Of a stretch of DNA of 60,000 bases, positions 1 through 9,665 are shown in pieces. The notes below the pieces were generated by a model, which was not told the DNA's origin, searched no databases, and saw nothing but the letters and a program-made list of their open reading frames with translations. Source of the DNA: Symsagittifera roscoffensis (lineage: Eukaryota; Xenacoelomorpha; Acoela; Convolutidae); NCBI RefSeq assembly GCF_963678635.1, contig NC_087064.1, positions 23,176,509 to 23,236,508 on the forward strand. The letters are read 5' to 3'. The stretch's first letter is position 1. Each line of letters opens with the position of its first letter. The position numbers and the translations under genes were made by a program.

Positions 1-1
1 C

Positions 2-223
2 TGGCTCTTTTCCAGTCCCCCCTTTCAAAATACCGAGTTTTAGGTTTGTTTTATGTGTTATTACGGCTAAATGCGTGATGTTACGCTGTAAAGTATGAAG
101 AACAAATCTGTTCAAAATTGTCGATTTGTTCACCACGCCAAATTTCATTGCATTATGACAACGTTAAAACGACTTGAATTGAACGAAATTGAATTTGAAA
201 GGGGGGAAACTGGAAAAGAGCCA
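2..223. mobile_element. MITE-like element with ~30-bp terminal inverted repeats
   Basis: The first 32 bases (TGGCTCTTTTCCAGT, a C-run, then TTTCAAA) reappear as their reverse complement at about 195-223, ending in GGAAAAGAGCCA. The element is about 220 bp and has no coding capacity. The left flank falls outside the window, so a target-site duplication cannot be checked. Its superfamily is not determined. Confidence 0.6.
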
Positions 224-258
224 AAACGCTGTACCAAAACAAACGCTTTATGAGACAT

Positions 259-553
259 CAGGCGGATCTAGGTATTTGTCGAAGTTGGGGAGGGGGTAGA
301 TTTTCAAAACAAAAATTTTAAATTTCGTCGATCTTTTTTTAGGTCGACTAAATTGATTTTCTGAGCTCTCCCAAACCACTATAAAGACGCCAATTTGACC
401 AAATTTTCTGCGTCGCAGGCAATTTTTTGAAATTTAGGCGATTCTTTTTCTGTGCCTAAAAATAGTACAAAGGGGGGACCCTTTGGGTCTGCAGGGGGAA
501 TCCTAGGGGGGGGATTCGTCTGCCTTTACCCCCCCCCCCTAAAACCGCTACTG
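259..553 (-). mobile_element. Diverged copy of the CAGGGGCGG hAT-like MITE
   Basis: This starts CAGGCGGATCTAGG and ends in a C-run followed by CTAAAACCGCTACTG. Internally it carries the family's landmarks in reverse orientation: GGTCGACTAAATTGATTTT, a GCGTCGCAGGCAA segment, and GTACAAAGGGGGGACCC. The candidate 8-bp flanks TGAGACAT and CGGAACAT agree at 5 of 8 positions, consistent with an old duplication. It is non-coding. The best-preserved copy is at 42509-42934. Confidence 0.65.
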
Positions 554-802
554 CGGAACATCATGATAAACTGAAAACTATTTGACTATTTGAGTTTTAC
601 TGCGTGATTTGTTGCACCAATGAATGCCTCAACCGATTTGCAAAATTTTCAAACTAGCTATTCAACTGGTGAAATACTGAGCGTTGTTTCAACAGGTTTT
701 GATAGCTTATATTTGTTTGCATCATCGATTAGTTGTTCTTTTATTATTTTGGAGCTTTCATTTTGATTTCTTTCAATTGTTATTAATTGAGATGGATAAT
801 GG

Positions 803-1039
803 AGATAAGCTTTATTTTAACTAACTCTGTTGAACCTCTCAACAAAATCGAGAGTATCTCAACAATTATACGCCAACATTGACAGAATTATTTGTTGGTT
901 GTTGAAAATCGTTTTTTTTCTGGTAAATGCAGCAAATTATTGTAGAAACGCAAGTTTTGATCAATTTTTTAACCGATTCGATGGTTTTTTTGAAATTATT
1001 TGATCAGTAAAATGTTTTTTTATTTGACTTAAATCCCCC
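803..1039 (+). repeat. Direct repeat, copy 1 (~237 bp)
   Basis: This copy runs from near GCTTTATTTTAACTAACTC to ATTTGACTTAAATCCCC. It matches 1573-1809 with scattered substitutions and small indels at a spacing of 770 bp. Shared blocks include CAACAATTATACGCCAACAT and AAATGCAGCAAATTATTGTAG. No open reading frame or known element was recognised. Confidence 0.7.
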
Positions 1040-1572
1040 GTTTTAGCAAAAATAAGATTGCAATCGATTATAACCGATTTTTATAGAGATTTTCTACTAG
1101 TAAAAAATTGATTCTATGTAACCCAATTAGACACTAAAATGGATAATATAGGAATTTATACAGTTCAGAAAAATCGATTTTATAGTCTAGAAAACGGATT
1201 TTTTTGCGGTATAAAATCTTTATAGAATCTGTATAGAGTCTGTATAAAATCGATTATAATCGATTGTAATGCATTTTCTAAGGACCCAAAAAAATCGATT
1301 ATATTGTCTAAAAAATTGGTATTGTTACTCTTAGTAGCATGCTGTTTGAAAACTCGAAACAAAAGTTGAATTCAAACTAAACGACACAAATTCAAGAAAA
1401 TCATCGATATAAACAAGATTCGGTCACAAAAATATGCGATAAAATCATGAAAATCATCAAAATAAAAAAAGTTTTTGGCAAAAACGTATGTAAAAAAATG
1501 AAGAAACTGGTCAATATAAATCAGATTTTGAGCTCAAAAATATGCAATAAAAATATTTAAAAACTATCAGAG
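1040..1572. other. AT-rich spacer with ATCGATTATAA-type motifs
   Basis: No gene is seen. Between about 1060 and 1310 the sequence repeatedly carries AATCGATTATAATCGATT-like words and TATAGAATC/TATAAAATC variants. These are the same palindromic vocabulary that clusters at 23.9, 30.2, 35.7, 36.9 and 37.4 kb. Confidence 0.45.
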
Positions 1573-1809
1573 AGATGCGCTTTATTTCAACTAACTCTGT
1601 TGAACGTGGCAAGAAAATCGAGAGTATTTCAACAATTATACGCCAACATAGACAGCTTCAATTTTTGGTTGTTGAAAAAATTTTTTTCGGGTAAATGCAG
1701 CAAATTATTGTAGTAACGCAAGTGTTAATCAATTTTTCAACTGATTAGATGGTTTTAAAGAAACTATTCAGAAAAAAAAAGTTTTTTTTTCTATTTGACT
1801 TAAATCCCC
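1573..1809 (+). repeat. Direct repeat, copy 2 (~237 bp)
   Basis: This is the second copy of the sequence at 803-1039, in the same orientation and ending ATTTGACTTAAATCCCC. The two copies differ at many single bases, so the duplication is not recent. They may be two relics of one dispersed element or a local duplication. Confidence 0.7.
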
Positions 1810-2312
1810 AGCCTGCTGGTAAATCTTGGTCAAACTAAGAAATTAGGTAGGAAAAAGCTCTGGTTGCTATTGATGGCTTCAATCGGTGATACGTTTTTTG
1901 AAAAAATATTTTAATTGCCAAATTTTTTTCATAATCGTATTCAACTATGAAAAAATTGATATAAAATTCAACATGGACTATTCTTGTTGGGTTTGAGAAC
2001 CTCATTTGGTTTGAAGTATCCATGAAAACTATCCAATCTATTATTTTTTAAGTATTCCAAAAAGGGTTTGGTGCATTCAAGAAAAATTTGAAATGTAACA
2101 GATTTTATGGACAATGGTTGAAACAAAATGTTTGCAGCAAATCAGGTTTTGTATTACATTTATATTAATGTGTTATGTGAATTCACTGCCAGTTCTGAAC
2201 ATTCCCATTTGGCTTTTCCATTGAATTAGTAAATTTACTTCGCATTCGTGTCGTTGATTTTTGCAATGCCAAGCAACAATTTACTTGTTCTCAACATATT
2301 TTCTGATTAATT
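1810..2312. other. No recognisable feature
   Basis: AT-rich sequence without a convincing coding region, RNA gene or repeat relationship elsewhere in the window. Confidence 0.4.
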
Positions 2313-2800
2313 GTTCCAATTTTCGTAACGAAAGTAACGGAATATTTGTGCTCGGGGTGGGTTTTTTTTCTTCAGACAAATTTCGACTTTTTAACTAGCC
2401 ATTTTTGACGGAACTTCTTTTATATATCAATCGAAAGCTAATGTTGTCCTGAGCTTAAATTTGAAAAGACATTTTGCCTGTGATCATTTTTCATAAAACT
2501 ATGGTGGTTTAAAAATTGCCATTTTAGCCAATTTGCGTGAGCGAGATTTAATCCGTATTAGTTAGAAATTGTTCAAAAGTGATTTAAGGAAGCTTATATG
2601 TCAAAATTGATTCGTTTATAGGAGCCAAACTTATCAGTTTGTACTTACGTGGGGGGGGGGGATGTTTTCACAAAAAAATCTCAATTTAAAAAAAAATTAG
2701 TTTTATTTTATTACATTTAAAATTTTCATGTATGCTGCTCCACAGACTTTAAAAGGCAACCGGAATATTTAGGGCTTCGCCTTGATACGAGCCGTCTTGT
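2313..2800 (+). repeat. Dispersed repeat family R1, near full-length copy
   Basis: The copy begins with a hairpin-forming sequence (TTTCGTAACGAAAGTAACGG), followed by GTGCTCGGGGTGGG, a T-run, and CGACTTTTTAACTAGCCATT. It ends with a second stem-loop, AGGGCTTCGCCTTGATACGA, then GCCGTCTTGTTT. The same order of landmarks occurs at 33603-34085 and, reversed, at 11019-11546. It has no coding capacity. Class is unknown: there are no obvious terminal inverted repeats and no clear target duplication. Confidence 0.65.
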
Positions 2801-2857
2801 TTTGGTTTAAGAACTTTTACAAAAAAAAACAACAGTCTCGTCGTTTTATTTTTTTTT

Positions 2858-3188
2858 GGACTTTCGTAACGAAAGTATCCAAACATTTGTGCTCGAGTGG
2901 TTATTTTCTCTTCAGGCAAATTTCGACTTTTTAACTAGCTATTTTTGACGGAATTGCATAATATCAGTTAAGAGGTGTTGTTGTCTTGAGCTTACATTTG
3001 AAAAAATGTTTGACCTACGATTATTTTTCCTAAGTTTATGGGGGTTTATAGATTGCCAATTTGGGACAATTAACGCGCGACAAAGTTCGCGCTATTTAAT
3101 CCGTCTTAAAAATCGTTTCAACTTGGTTCAAGAAAGTTTATTTGCCAAAATTGATTCGAGACTAGGAGCAAAATCTATCATTTCCTTT
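2858..3188 (+). repeat. R1 repeat copy, truncated at its right end
   Basis: This starts at GGACTTTCGTAACGAAAGTA and follows the R1 order through TTTTTGACGGAATT and AATTAACGCG. It stops near AAAATCTATCATTTC, where BEL/Pao integrase sequence begins on the opposite strand. The missing right half is not found on the far side of the BEL element, so a deletion or rearrangement rather than a simple insertion joined them. Confidence 0.6.
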
Positions 3189-3189
3189 C

Positions 3190-3771
3190 TTACAATGGAG
3201 CTTGAATCCATTGATGGTACGACTTCAATATGGATGGCTCTAGTGGTCAAACAAGTGAACAAAAACGCCCAACGTTTCTCCGAACTCCTACGGATTGTTA
3301 CGTGAAAGGGTCCGAAGTAACCGACTCCGCAATTGTTGAAGGGCGCTTGGCGGTATCCAAGACGCTCAATTGCAGATCAGACATGAAAGGGGTGATGGTT
3401 TTCAACTTTCGCTTTCGGCAGTTTTTACAATTAAGTTCAATGTTACGGAGCAATGATCTTAATTTTAAGATTGCATATTCTATCTGGATGACAGATCATA
3501 GGTAGTCAATTGACTGATGCTCATGTTTGTTGTGTTGATGAGCCACAAACAATTTGACTAATGGATGACGGCCATCAAGTATGATGGGATATTTATTTTT
3601 AAATTCGAGTTCAGAGAGACGACTAATGCGTCCTATGGATCTAAGAAGTCCATCGGGGTCAATGAATGGGGAGAGAGTTGCAATAGGGCTTACATTCTCA
3701 ACATATTTCTCAGAACTCAATAATTTGAACTCTGAGGGGAACGCTTCTTTTTGAGAAAGAAGAAACAACAT
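3190..3771 (-). pseudogene. BEL/Pao integrase fragment (zinc finger and start of core), broken
   Basis: A 91-codon open stretch (3496-3771) ends in the first half of an H2C2 zinc finger (HQHNKHEHQ). The second half, with C-x2-C in NCKNCRKRK, is readable at about 3410-3430 in another frame. The core follows with YFGPFHV and LTTRAIHIEV, typical of BEL/Pao integrases, at about 3225-3320. The position before YFGP that normally holds the first catalytic Asp of the D,D-35-E triad reads Gly here. Stops and frameshifts separate the pieces, and the sequence stops near 3190. Integrase would insert cDNA into the genome; this copy cannot. Confidence 0.8.
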
Positions 3772-3785
3772 TCGTTGAGAATTAT

Positions 3786-4892
3786 CTATCTCAACGGTTT
3801 AACGATATTAGCGATTGTTCCACGGAAATGATTAAATTTAGGATTTAATCGGAGGATGAATGCTACTACGCGCAATAATTTGAGAAACGAGCTGTAACGT
3901 TTCCACTTAATGACGGGTTCAGGGACTGACGGATTGATTACAAAATTAGTGGCAGTATCGATGACATCATCGATAGGACCTTTTAATTTTATTTTTGTAA
4001 TCACATCGACATTTGGCCGAAAGGGCCATTCACTGGTTCTGAGGAAGCTGGGACCTTGAGTCCAGCTGCTGTCCTTCAAGGCTTCAGCGGCAATACCTCG
4101 AATACCAGTATCAGCTGGGTTGTTTTCAGTATCTACGTGATACCATTCGTCGACAGTGGTAACTTCCAGTGTTTCGCCTACTCAATTAGCGACGAATACT
4201 GGCTGCTTTGCAGTCGAATGGAGCCATTGTAGCACATTGGTGCTGTCAGTCCACATAAAGACATCATTTATAGGGATCGAAAATGCTTTCATGATATCTA
4301 TTTTGAGGCGTGTAGCAAGCAAAGAAGCTTGCAGCTCTAATTTTGGGATGGAAATAGCCTTCATTGGTGCTACGCGGGCTTTACCCAAAATGAAGGCGAG
4401 TTTTGTCTCATGTGTGTCAATAATGCGCGCACGGAGAAATCCAACTGCACAGAAGACTTCCTGTGAACTGTCACTAAACATATGGAGTTCAATTTTGTCA
4501 ACTGCGGATGGAAAGTAGCATCTCGGTATGATCAGTTGACCCAGGATGGGTAGACCAGACCGCCAATCGAGGAATTTGGCATTCAAATCCAAAGGAAGTG
4601 GGTTATCACTGTTTCTCCAAATCTCTTTAAGAAGTAGTCGGGCTCCGACAGTGTACGGAGCGACTAACCCAATAGGGTCAAAAATTGAAGAGACAAAACT
4701 TAGAACTGTACGTTGGGTAACAGTATCCTTCAGTTCTCTGTTTACACCTCGACTAACTACCAATGTGACAAGAACGTGATCCCATTTCAAACCTAGAACA
4801 TGCGATTCTTGACCTTCACTACTTAGAATCTCCTTAACTTGACTTAAATTGTCGCTTGACGTACATTTACTCTTTCTGAATCTCTTTGACAT
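3786..4892 (-). pseudogene. BEL/Pao pol fragment: Pao linker, RNase H and integrase-side linker
   Basis: A 236-codon open frame (4182-4892) carries the Pao-type segment FDPIGLVAPY at residues 71-80. It also carries an RNase H fold with acidic residues D141 (FSDSS), E186 (KLELQA) and D216 (WTDST), as expected for cleaving RNA in RNA:DNA hybrids. A TGA at 4182-4184 interrupts the frame just after PVFVAN. The same frame then runs on through NNPADTGIRG and a further 97 codons to 3786. A frameshift separates this frame from the RT upstream. Confidence 0.85.
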
Positions 4893-5925
4893 TGCTCACG
4901 AATTTTGTCAACTTAAATCCTCCTTACTTAAGTAGTTCTACAAGGTCCTTACTTAATTTTAATGCCTGTTCGGGTTCGGGAAACGAATCAAGATAATCGT
5001 CCATATAGAATTTTTGCATCACGGCTGACGCTGCGTCGGGAAACAAGACTTGATTGTCGCGAGCTGTCTTTTGAAGAGCAAAATTAGCACATGTGGGCGA
5101 GTCACGAGCTCCGAAAATGTGTCGCGTGTTTTGATACGTTACCACATCGGTTGTGGGATCCTCCCGCCACAGAAAACGAAGTGACAGTTGGTCGATTGGG
5201 AGAACACCAACCTGAAGGAACATGCCTTCAATATCAGCTGATACTGCATGTTGATGTTGACGGAATCTCATTAGGACGGCCAGCAGATTCTGAAGCAAAT
5301 CTGGGCCAACCAAAAGAGCTTTATTAAGTGACGATCCATGAAATTTGGCTGCACCATTTAGGACGCGGCGGACTTTTCCGGGTTTATTTGGATTAATCAC
5401 CAGGTGATGAGGAAGATACCCTTCCCTAGCGGAACGATTTGTGCAGTCATGTGTATTCACTTTGATGACGTAACCTTTGTCAAAAGCTTCTTGAATTTTT
5501 TTTGCGTATAAAGCCCTGAGGTTTGTGTCTTTGTCTAAACGTTTTTCCAGAGATTTAAGTTGTGCTAAGGCGGAGTAGTAGTTGTTGGGCAACTGTGAGT
5601 GGTCTTCGGCCCAAAGCATCCCAACGGCGTATCTATCACCATCATGTATAGTTGATGCTTCTAAAATTTTATTCGCCCTTTTATCGTCTGACGATCGGGC
5701 ATCTACTTGTTTATACGTACCGTATGATTCAAATTCGTACCAAGATTTGACCTGCTCTACCAAACTTACATCTTCGATGTTACAATGCAAGCATGTTGAG
5801 ATCAGGCCGGTGGAGGCAGGGAGTGGACCACTTAAGACCCATCCAATTGGGAGGCGAACGGCGAAAGGTGATTTTTGGCTTTTATCCTGGCAGTATTCCA
5901 GAGGACAAATGTACTCATAAACATC
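4893..5925 (-). pseudogene. BEL/Pao reverse transcriptase, with flanking stops
   Basis: The 288-codon open frame 4924-5790 holds the RT palm. The first catalytic Asp is in SADIEGMF (about residue 186) and the second pair is in YMDD (residues 262-265). The frame is open upstream to the stop at 5926-5928 and there encodes the conserved RLPIGWVLSGP stretch. Downstream it is closed by TAA at 4924-4926; beyond that stop the same frame continues as GGFKLTKFVSNV before the frameshift into the RNase H part. This enzyme would copy the element's RNA inside the gag particle. The palm motifs are intact but the polyprotein is broken on both sides. Confidence 0.88.
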
Positions 5926-7791
5926 TTAACCTAAAATCATTTCGACATCAGCGTACCGAAATTCGACTGAATCAATTGGTTCCAAGTGAGAGTATTTCTC
6001 TTGCAACATACGAACGTTAATTATATCTGAACCTATGTAAATGTTGTTTTTTACATATGCACAAACGGTGAACGAAACATCTGGATCAAATTCAGAAGAA
6101 ACGTTCAAATCAACTTGTTCTGAAGTAATATCTTCGGAACAATTGGCGCCATTGACAGTCAAATCAATTTTCCTACCTGTCAGATTGAGTGTGCGAGCGA
6201 TTTCAGGTGAAATACAAGAGTGACTGCAAGCTGTGTCACATAACACAAGTGCGGTGGTTTCAGAGTCATTTGATGATAATGTGAGATTTATAAGTGGCAT
6301 CAGCCCTTTTAGATTCATAAGGGTTGTCCCACAAGTATTGTTTTGCGTCGTGGGTCTAAATGGAGTTTGAACTGCGGGATTGGCTGCAGTTGTGTGCGGT
6401 GCATAACCAGATTGGTTATTTGTAGGGAAAACGCGTTCTGCGCCGTGCAGTAACACATTATGATTGCTCTTGCACTGTGGTTTAGGACAAGTTTTGGGCT
6501 TGGGACATTTCCTAAACATGTGATTTCCTTGAAAACAAGAAAAGCAAAGCTTATTTTCAGCGCAAAATTTAGCACGATGTGTTGGAGTTTTTTCTTTAAA
6601 AACGCTACATTTAAAAATTGAATGCTTGTCTTTACAAACTAAACATGGACTATATTGAATATTTGCGTCAAACTTAGCTTGCGAGTTTTCGGCAAATATT
6701 TTAACATTGGTTTTTGTCCGAACCGAATTATCCTGATTTCTATCGTAATTTGACGAAGGACGCATACGTTCATGCGCTTCAGCTTTATCCTCCAGCCAAT
6801 GATTGAAATCAATTAAAGACGGAGCATACAAACTCCATTTTACGGTGTGGAACGACCAAGACTCTTTCATATTAGGTGGGAGCTTCTCTATTGCTTTATC
6901 GAGAAGTGTTGCACTTTCAAGGTCTGCGTTGTAATGTAAGGATTTGAACACTCCAACTATGCTTGCTATCATGGATGCAAAAATTATTATGCTGTCGGAA
7001 CTATGCATCTTAACGGGCGGTGAATTATAAAGTTTGTCCAGATATGCACGTAATATTATTTGAGGTTGGCCAAATTTTCTCTCAAGTTTCATGAGAGCAT
7101 CTTTGTACATCGTACCACTATAGGCAGAATCAGCTATAGCAGTCTCAGGTTTATCTTTGACTAATGATTTAAGGTAGTGCAGCTTAACATCATCTGACAA
7201 GTTTTGAGAGGCCACAGCACTTCGGAATTGTCCAATCCATTCAAACCACTGAAGTGGACAGCCACCGTATTTCCTAAGGTTCCACGGTGGTAATGGATCC
7301 TTACGGGTGAAAGTTAGTATTCCCTTTAAGTCTTCAAGGGTTACTGCATTAGGTGGTGGTTGAACTGAGGTTGAAGCGAAATTGTGTGGCTGAGGAACAA
7401 ATGATGTCGGATAAGCTAAGGCACTATGTGGATAGCTGGGGACTTGAGACAACTGCTGTGTTGACACTTGCGCTTGGTTATTGTAAAACACTGTCCCTCC
7501 AACAGTGCACGGGTATTGTGAAAGTGGTGGTTGCACTATTGGTGTGACAGTTTGAACGGTATTTAACGCCTGGGGTACAGTAGAATCTGATGCGGTGAAT
7601 GGCGCGGTGGTTGGAGGTGCCATTCTCCAGTAATTCATATTGGGTATATAACGAACTGGATGTGGATGGTTGAAGGATGGTTGATTTGTTGAAACACGAG
7701 TTGAGTTATTAATACTCGCTGGTGGAGCAGTAATAGGAATCAGGCAAACCGGTTGCCGTATTGACTGTTGTATTAATTGGGACAGAAGCAT
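5926..7791 (-). CDS. BEL/Pao gag-protease open reading frame (621 aa, fragment of a longer polyprotein)
   Basis: The first ~150 residues are a Pro/Gln/Thr-rich linker. Residues about 155-345 match the BEL/Pao gag domain (DUF1759 type), with WNLRKYGG and the QWFEWIGQF helix. CCHC-type knuckles follow at residues 383-395 (C383, C386, H390, C395) and 416-429 (C416, C419, H424, C429), plus a further Cys/His pair-set near 435-449. An aspartic-protease-like domain starts near 510 with the active-site motif DTA at 519-521, where most retroviral-type proteases have DTG or DSG. The frame ends at TAA 5926-5928 and the same frame continues into RT, so this stop interrupts what is normally one polyprotein. 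The methionine at 7791 is probably internal, since in-frame gag sequence lies upstream to 8706. Confidence 0.85.
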   Translation of the reverse strand: MLLSQLIQQSIRQPVCLIPITAPPASINNSTRVSTNQPSFNHPHPVRYIPNMNYWRMAPPTTAPFTASDSTVPQALNTVQTVTPIVQPPLSQYPCTVGGTVFYNNQAQVSTQQLSQVPSYPHSALAYPTSFVPQPHNFASTSVQPPPNAVTLEDLKGILTFTRKDPLPPWNLRKYGGCPLQWFEWIGQFRSAVASQNLSDDVKLHYLKSLVKDKPETAIADSAYSGTMYKDALMKLERKFGQPQIILRAYLDKLYNSPPVKMHSSDSIIIFASMIASIVGVFKSLHYNADLESATLLDKAIEKLPPNMKESWSFHTVKWSLYAPSLIDFNHWLEDKAEAHERMRPSSNYDRNQDNSVRTKTNVKIFAENSQAKFDANIQYSPCLVCKDKHSIFKCSVFKEKTPTHRAKFCAENKLCFSCFQGNHMFRKCPKPKTCPKPQCKSNHNVLLHGAERVFPTNNQSGYAPHTTAANPAVQTPFRPTTQNNTCGTTLMNLKGLMPLINLTLSSNDSETTALVLCDTACSHSCISPEIARTLNLTGRKIDLTVNGANCSEDITSEQVDLNVSSEFDPDVSFTVCAYVKNNIYIGSDIINVRMLQEKYSHLEPIDSVEFRYADVEMILG

Positions 7792-7826
7792 GTAATGTGG
7801 GGACCATTGCTGCTGGCATACGTGGA

Positions 7827-7888
7827 ATGAAAGGAAGCGGGGGTAAGGACGGGGGCGGGGAATGAAAGGAAGCGGGGGCGAGGACGGC
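7827..7888. repeat. Short tandem duplication (~31 bp x2) inside the gag leader
   Basis: GGAATGAAAGGAAGCGGGGG is present twice in close succession, each followed by a G-rich GGACGG segment. It lies between the two open parts of gag and probably arose by slippage or local duplication after the element decayed. Confidence 0.6.
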
Positions 7889-7938
7889 TACCGTTCATTA
7901 TTCTTCAAATTATGAACGGTAGATGATACCACCGATTG

Positions 7939-8706
7939 TTATGGTAGGCAAACGCTTGGGTTGCTACTGGATGGAAAAAGGTGGACGTTTATTAGATCAA
8001 CCGTGCTTGGTGGTAGAGACAAAGAAACCAAATTGGCGATGCCCGGAGGTTGAGGCTCTTGTCGGGGAACAATGGTTATAGTTGATGCAAGTTCCGACGA
8101 ATGTGTAAAAAGTGCTTCATCTACCCAATCTTTTGTTCGGGTTTCAGCGACAACTTGTTGTGTTCTACTCGAAGGCAGAGCGGTTTTATTGATTTCAGTA
8201 TCAATGTCCAAATCATCATCCATTAACTCTGTTTCAACTATTTTGGCTTTATTGAGCTTTCGTTTTTTCTCCTCAACAAGTGTCTCAAGAGCCAATTCGT
8301 TTTCTTTTTCTTTTAGGCGGATACCTGTTTAATTTTGTCGCTCGATTACAAGACGTCGCAATTTTGCTATTTCGAGTTCGCGTTTGCGCTGACTGGAAGT
8401 CATTGAAGACGCTCTAGAGTGCAGGGAACTATATCGGGTGGACCGGCTGACAGTTGAAGCAGCAAGATTGGCGAGAGCACTGCTAGGTTCTAGCGTTTTT
8501 TGAGCAAGAATGCGAAGGTCGTCGTTTTCCCTTATTGCGTTTTCTATTGCTATTTGGCACTGCTGGATAGACCTTTCAACTTTGACTGTTCTTACCTTTG
8601 CTAAGAGTGAGTCTTTCAGATCTGAATAGAGCCTATAAAATTCCTCATCATATTTCCTACGTCCGTCAAAACACCTAGACAGCTTCTGAGCTTGCTTATC
8701 TGTCAT
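7939..8706 (-). pseudogene. BEL/Pao gag N-terminal region (coiled-coil), interrupted by stops
   Basis: Two open stretches in the same frame, 8329-8706 (125 aa, beginning MTDKQAQKL) and 7939-8295 (118 aa), are separated by an in-frame TAA at 8329-8331. Both are rich in Lys/Glu/Arg/Leu (for example RKRELEIAKLRRLVIE), as expected for the coiled-coil start of BEL/Pao gag polyproteins. The methionine at 8706 is the best candidate for the original start. More stops between 7939 and 7800 separate it from the large gag frame. Confidence 0.65.
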
Positions 8707-9665
8707 GACTTAGCTTTAAATAAAGGAAAAGCGGGCGGTTGTGAACTATCGAAAAAAGGGGATTAAAAAGTCAAGTGTGATGTCACTCTTCACACCTGCT
8801 CAGAAAAAACCGGAGTTGCAATAAAGATTGTCACACTTTACTTTACAAAAGGGAGTGGGGAAGTTCACCTTTACGATTTAGAGCGAGCGGAAATAAAAAA
8901 AAAGGAAAACAGTAATTTAGAATTGAATTACAAATTGAAATACATAGACACTACAAAGAATATCAAAGGTTCTTTGCTGCAGATTCGACAGTTAGGCGGC
9001 GGTTGCGTTCGGCACGACGCTTTTTTTGAGAGTGTCGCTTTTTTTGTTCTTTATTTTTCTTAAGTTTGCCGTATTACTTCGGACTATCGAGAAAGACTTT
9101 AGTTCAAGGTCAGTTTCTTGGTGAATTTGGAAGTACTGACGGAGTAAGCGAGTGTCTTTCTGCTTACGCTGAGAGATTAAGTCGCCAGTCACGCTTAAAA
9201 TTAAAATGCCCGTTGAGCAAAGCAAATCGTAGATATTAGGAGTTTCGACTCGTTGACAATATCCAATTGCAGCAATATTACTTTTGTAATGAAGCAGAAT
9301 GTTGCGCAGTTCGAGTTCCGTGAGTGCTGTATCGTTATTACTATTGTGCTTGCTGATTGAATTGTTGATCAGGTCGTGCCAGATGATTATATATTTTTTC
9401 TATGGGCTAATTCGCCGTCTAAAAAAGTTTGGGCACGTTTTGATTGGTACTTGTGGTTGAGACTTAAACCACCAAGGGCATAACAGTATTGCGATATACG
9501 GTTTTGCTCGGCTATACGTAGCGTTTTATGAGCACGAGAGAGCGAGCTAGCGGCTAATATATACATTTACGACGGCATTCGGCACGATAAAAAAAATCTG
9601 GGGGGAATCAAATCAACCGGATTTTGAGAATCTCACACCTGCTCAGAAACAACCGGAGTTGCAAA
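8707..9665 (-). other. Probable BEL/Pao leader and 5' LTR region, limits unresolved
   Basis: This lies upstream of the gag start on the element's strand. A 31-bp direct repeat beginning TCACACCTGCTCAGAAA occurs at 8790-8820 and 9633-9663 with one mismatch, 843 bp apart, and brackets most of this region. It contains TATATATTAG-like AT sequence on the minus strand near 9550-9560, which could be an LTR promoter. No second LTR exists in the window to compare, so the LTR boundaries and the primer-binding site cannot be fixed. Confidence 0.45.

Larger units (their letters stand above)
3190..9665 (-). mobile_element. Degenerate BEL/Pao LTR retrotransposon
   Basis: Read on the minus strand, the domain order is: coiled-coil gag leader, DUF1759-type gag, CCHC knuckles, aspartic protease, RT with YMDD, Pao linker, RNase H, H2C2 integrase zinc finger and the start of the integrase core. 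This order is diagnostic of BEL/Pao. At least four in-frame stops and several frameshifts interrupt it, so it is not autonomous. The 3' part (integrase end and 3' LTR) is missing where it meets the R1 repeat near 3190. The right-hand 5' LTR limits are not resolved. A separate BEL/Pao integrase C-terminal fragment at 56350-56838 is not contiguous with this copy. Confidence 0.9.

Noticed and set aside
3006-3305. Open frame of 99 codons on the + strand
   Set aside because: It lies across an R1 repeat and antisense to BEL integrase; the peptide has no recognisable content.
4156-5327. Several + strand open frames of 77-120 codons
   Set aside because: They are antisense shadows of the BEL/Pao RT and RNase H frames, whose motifs are unambiguous on the minus strand.
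8992-9225. Minus-strand open frame of 77 codons upstream of gag
   Set aside because: It falls in the presumed leader/LTR and shows no protein motif; likely fortuitous.
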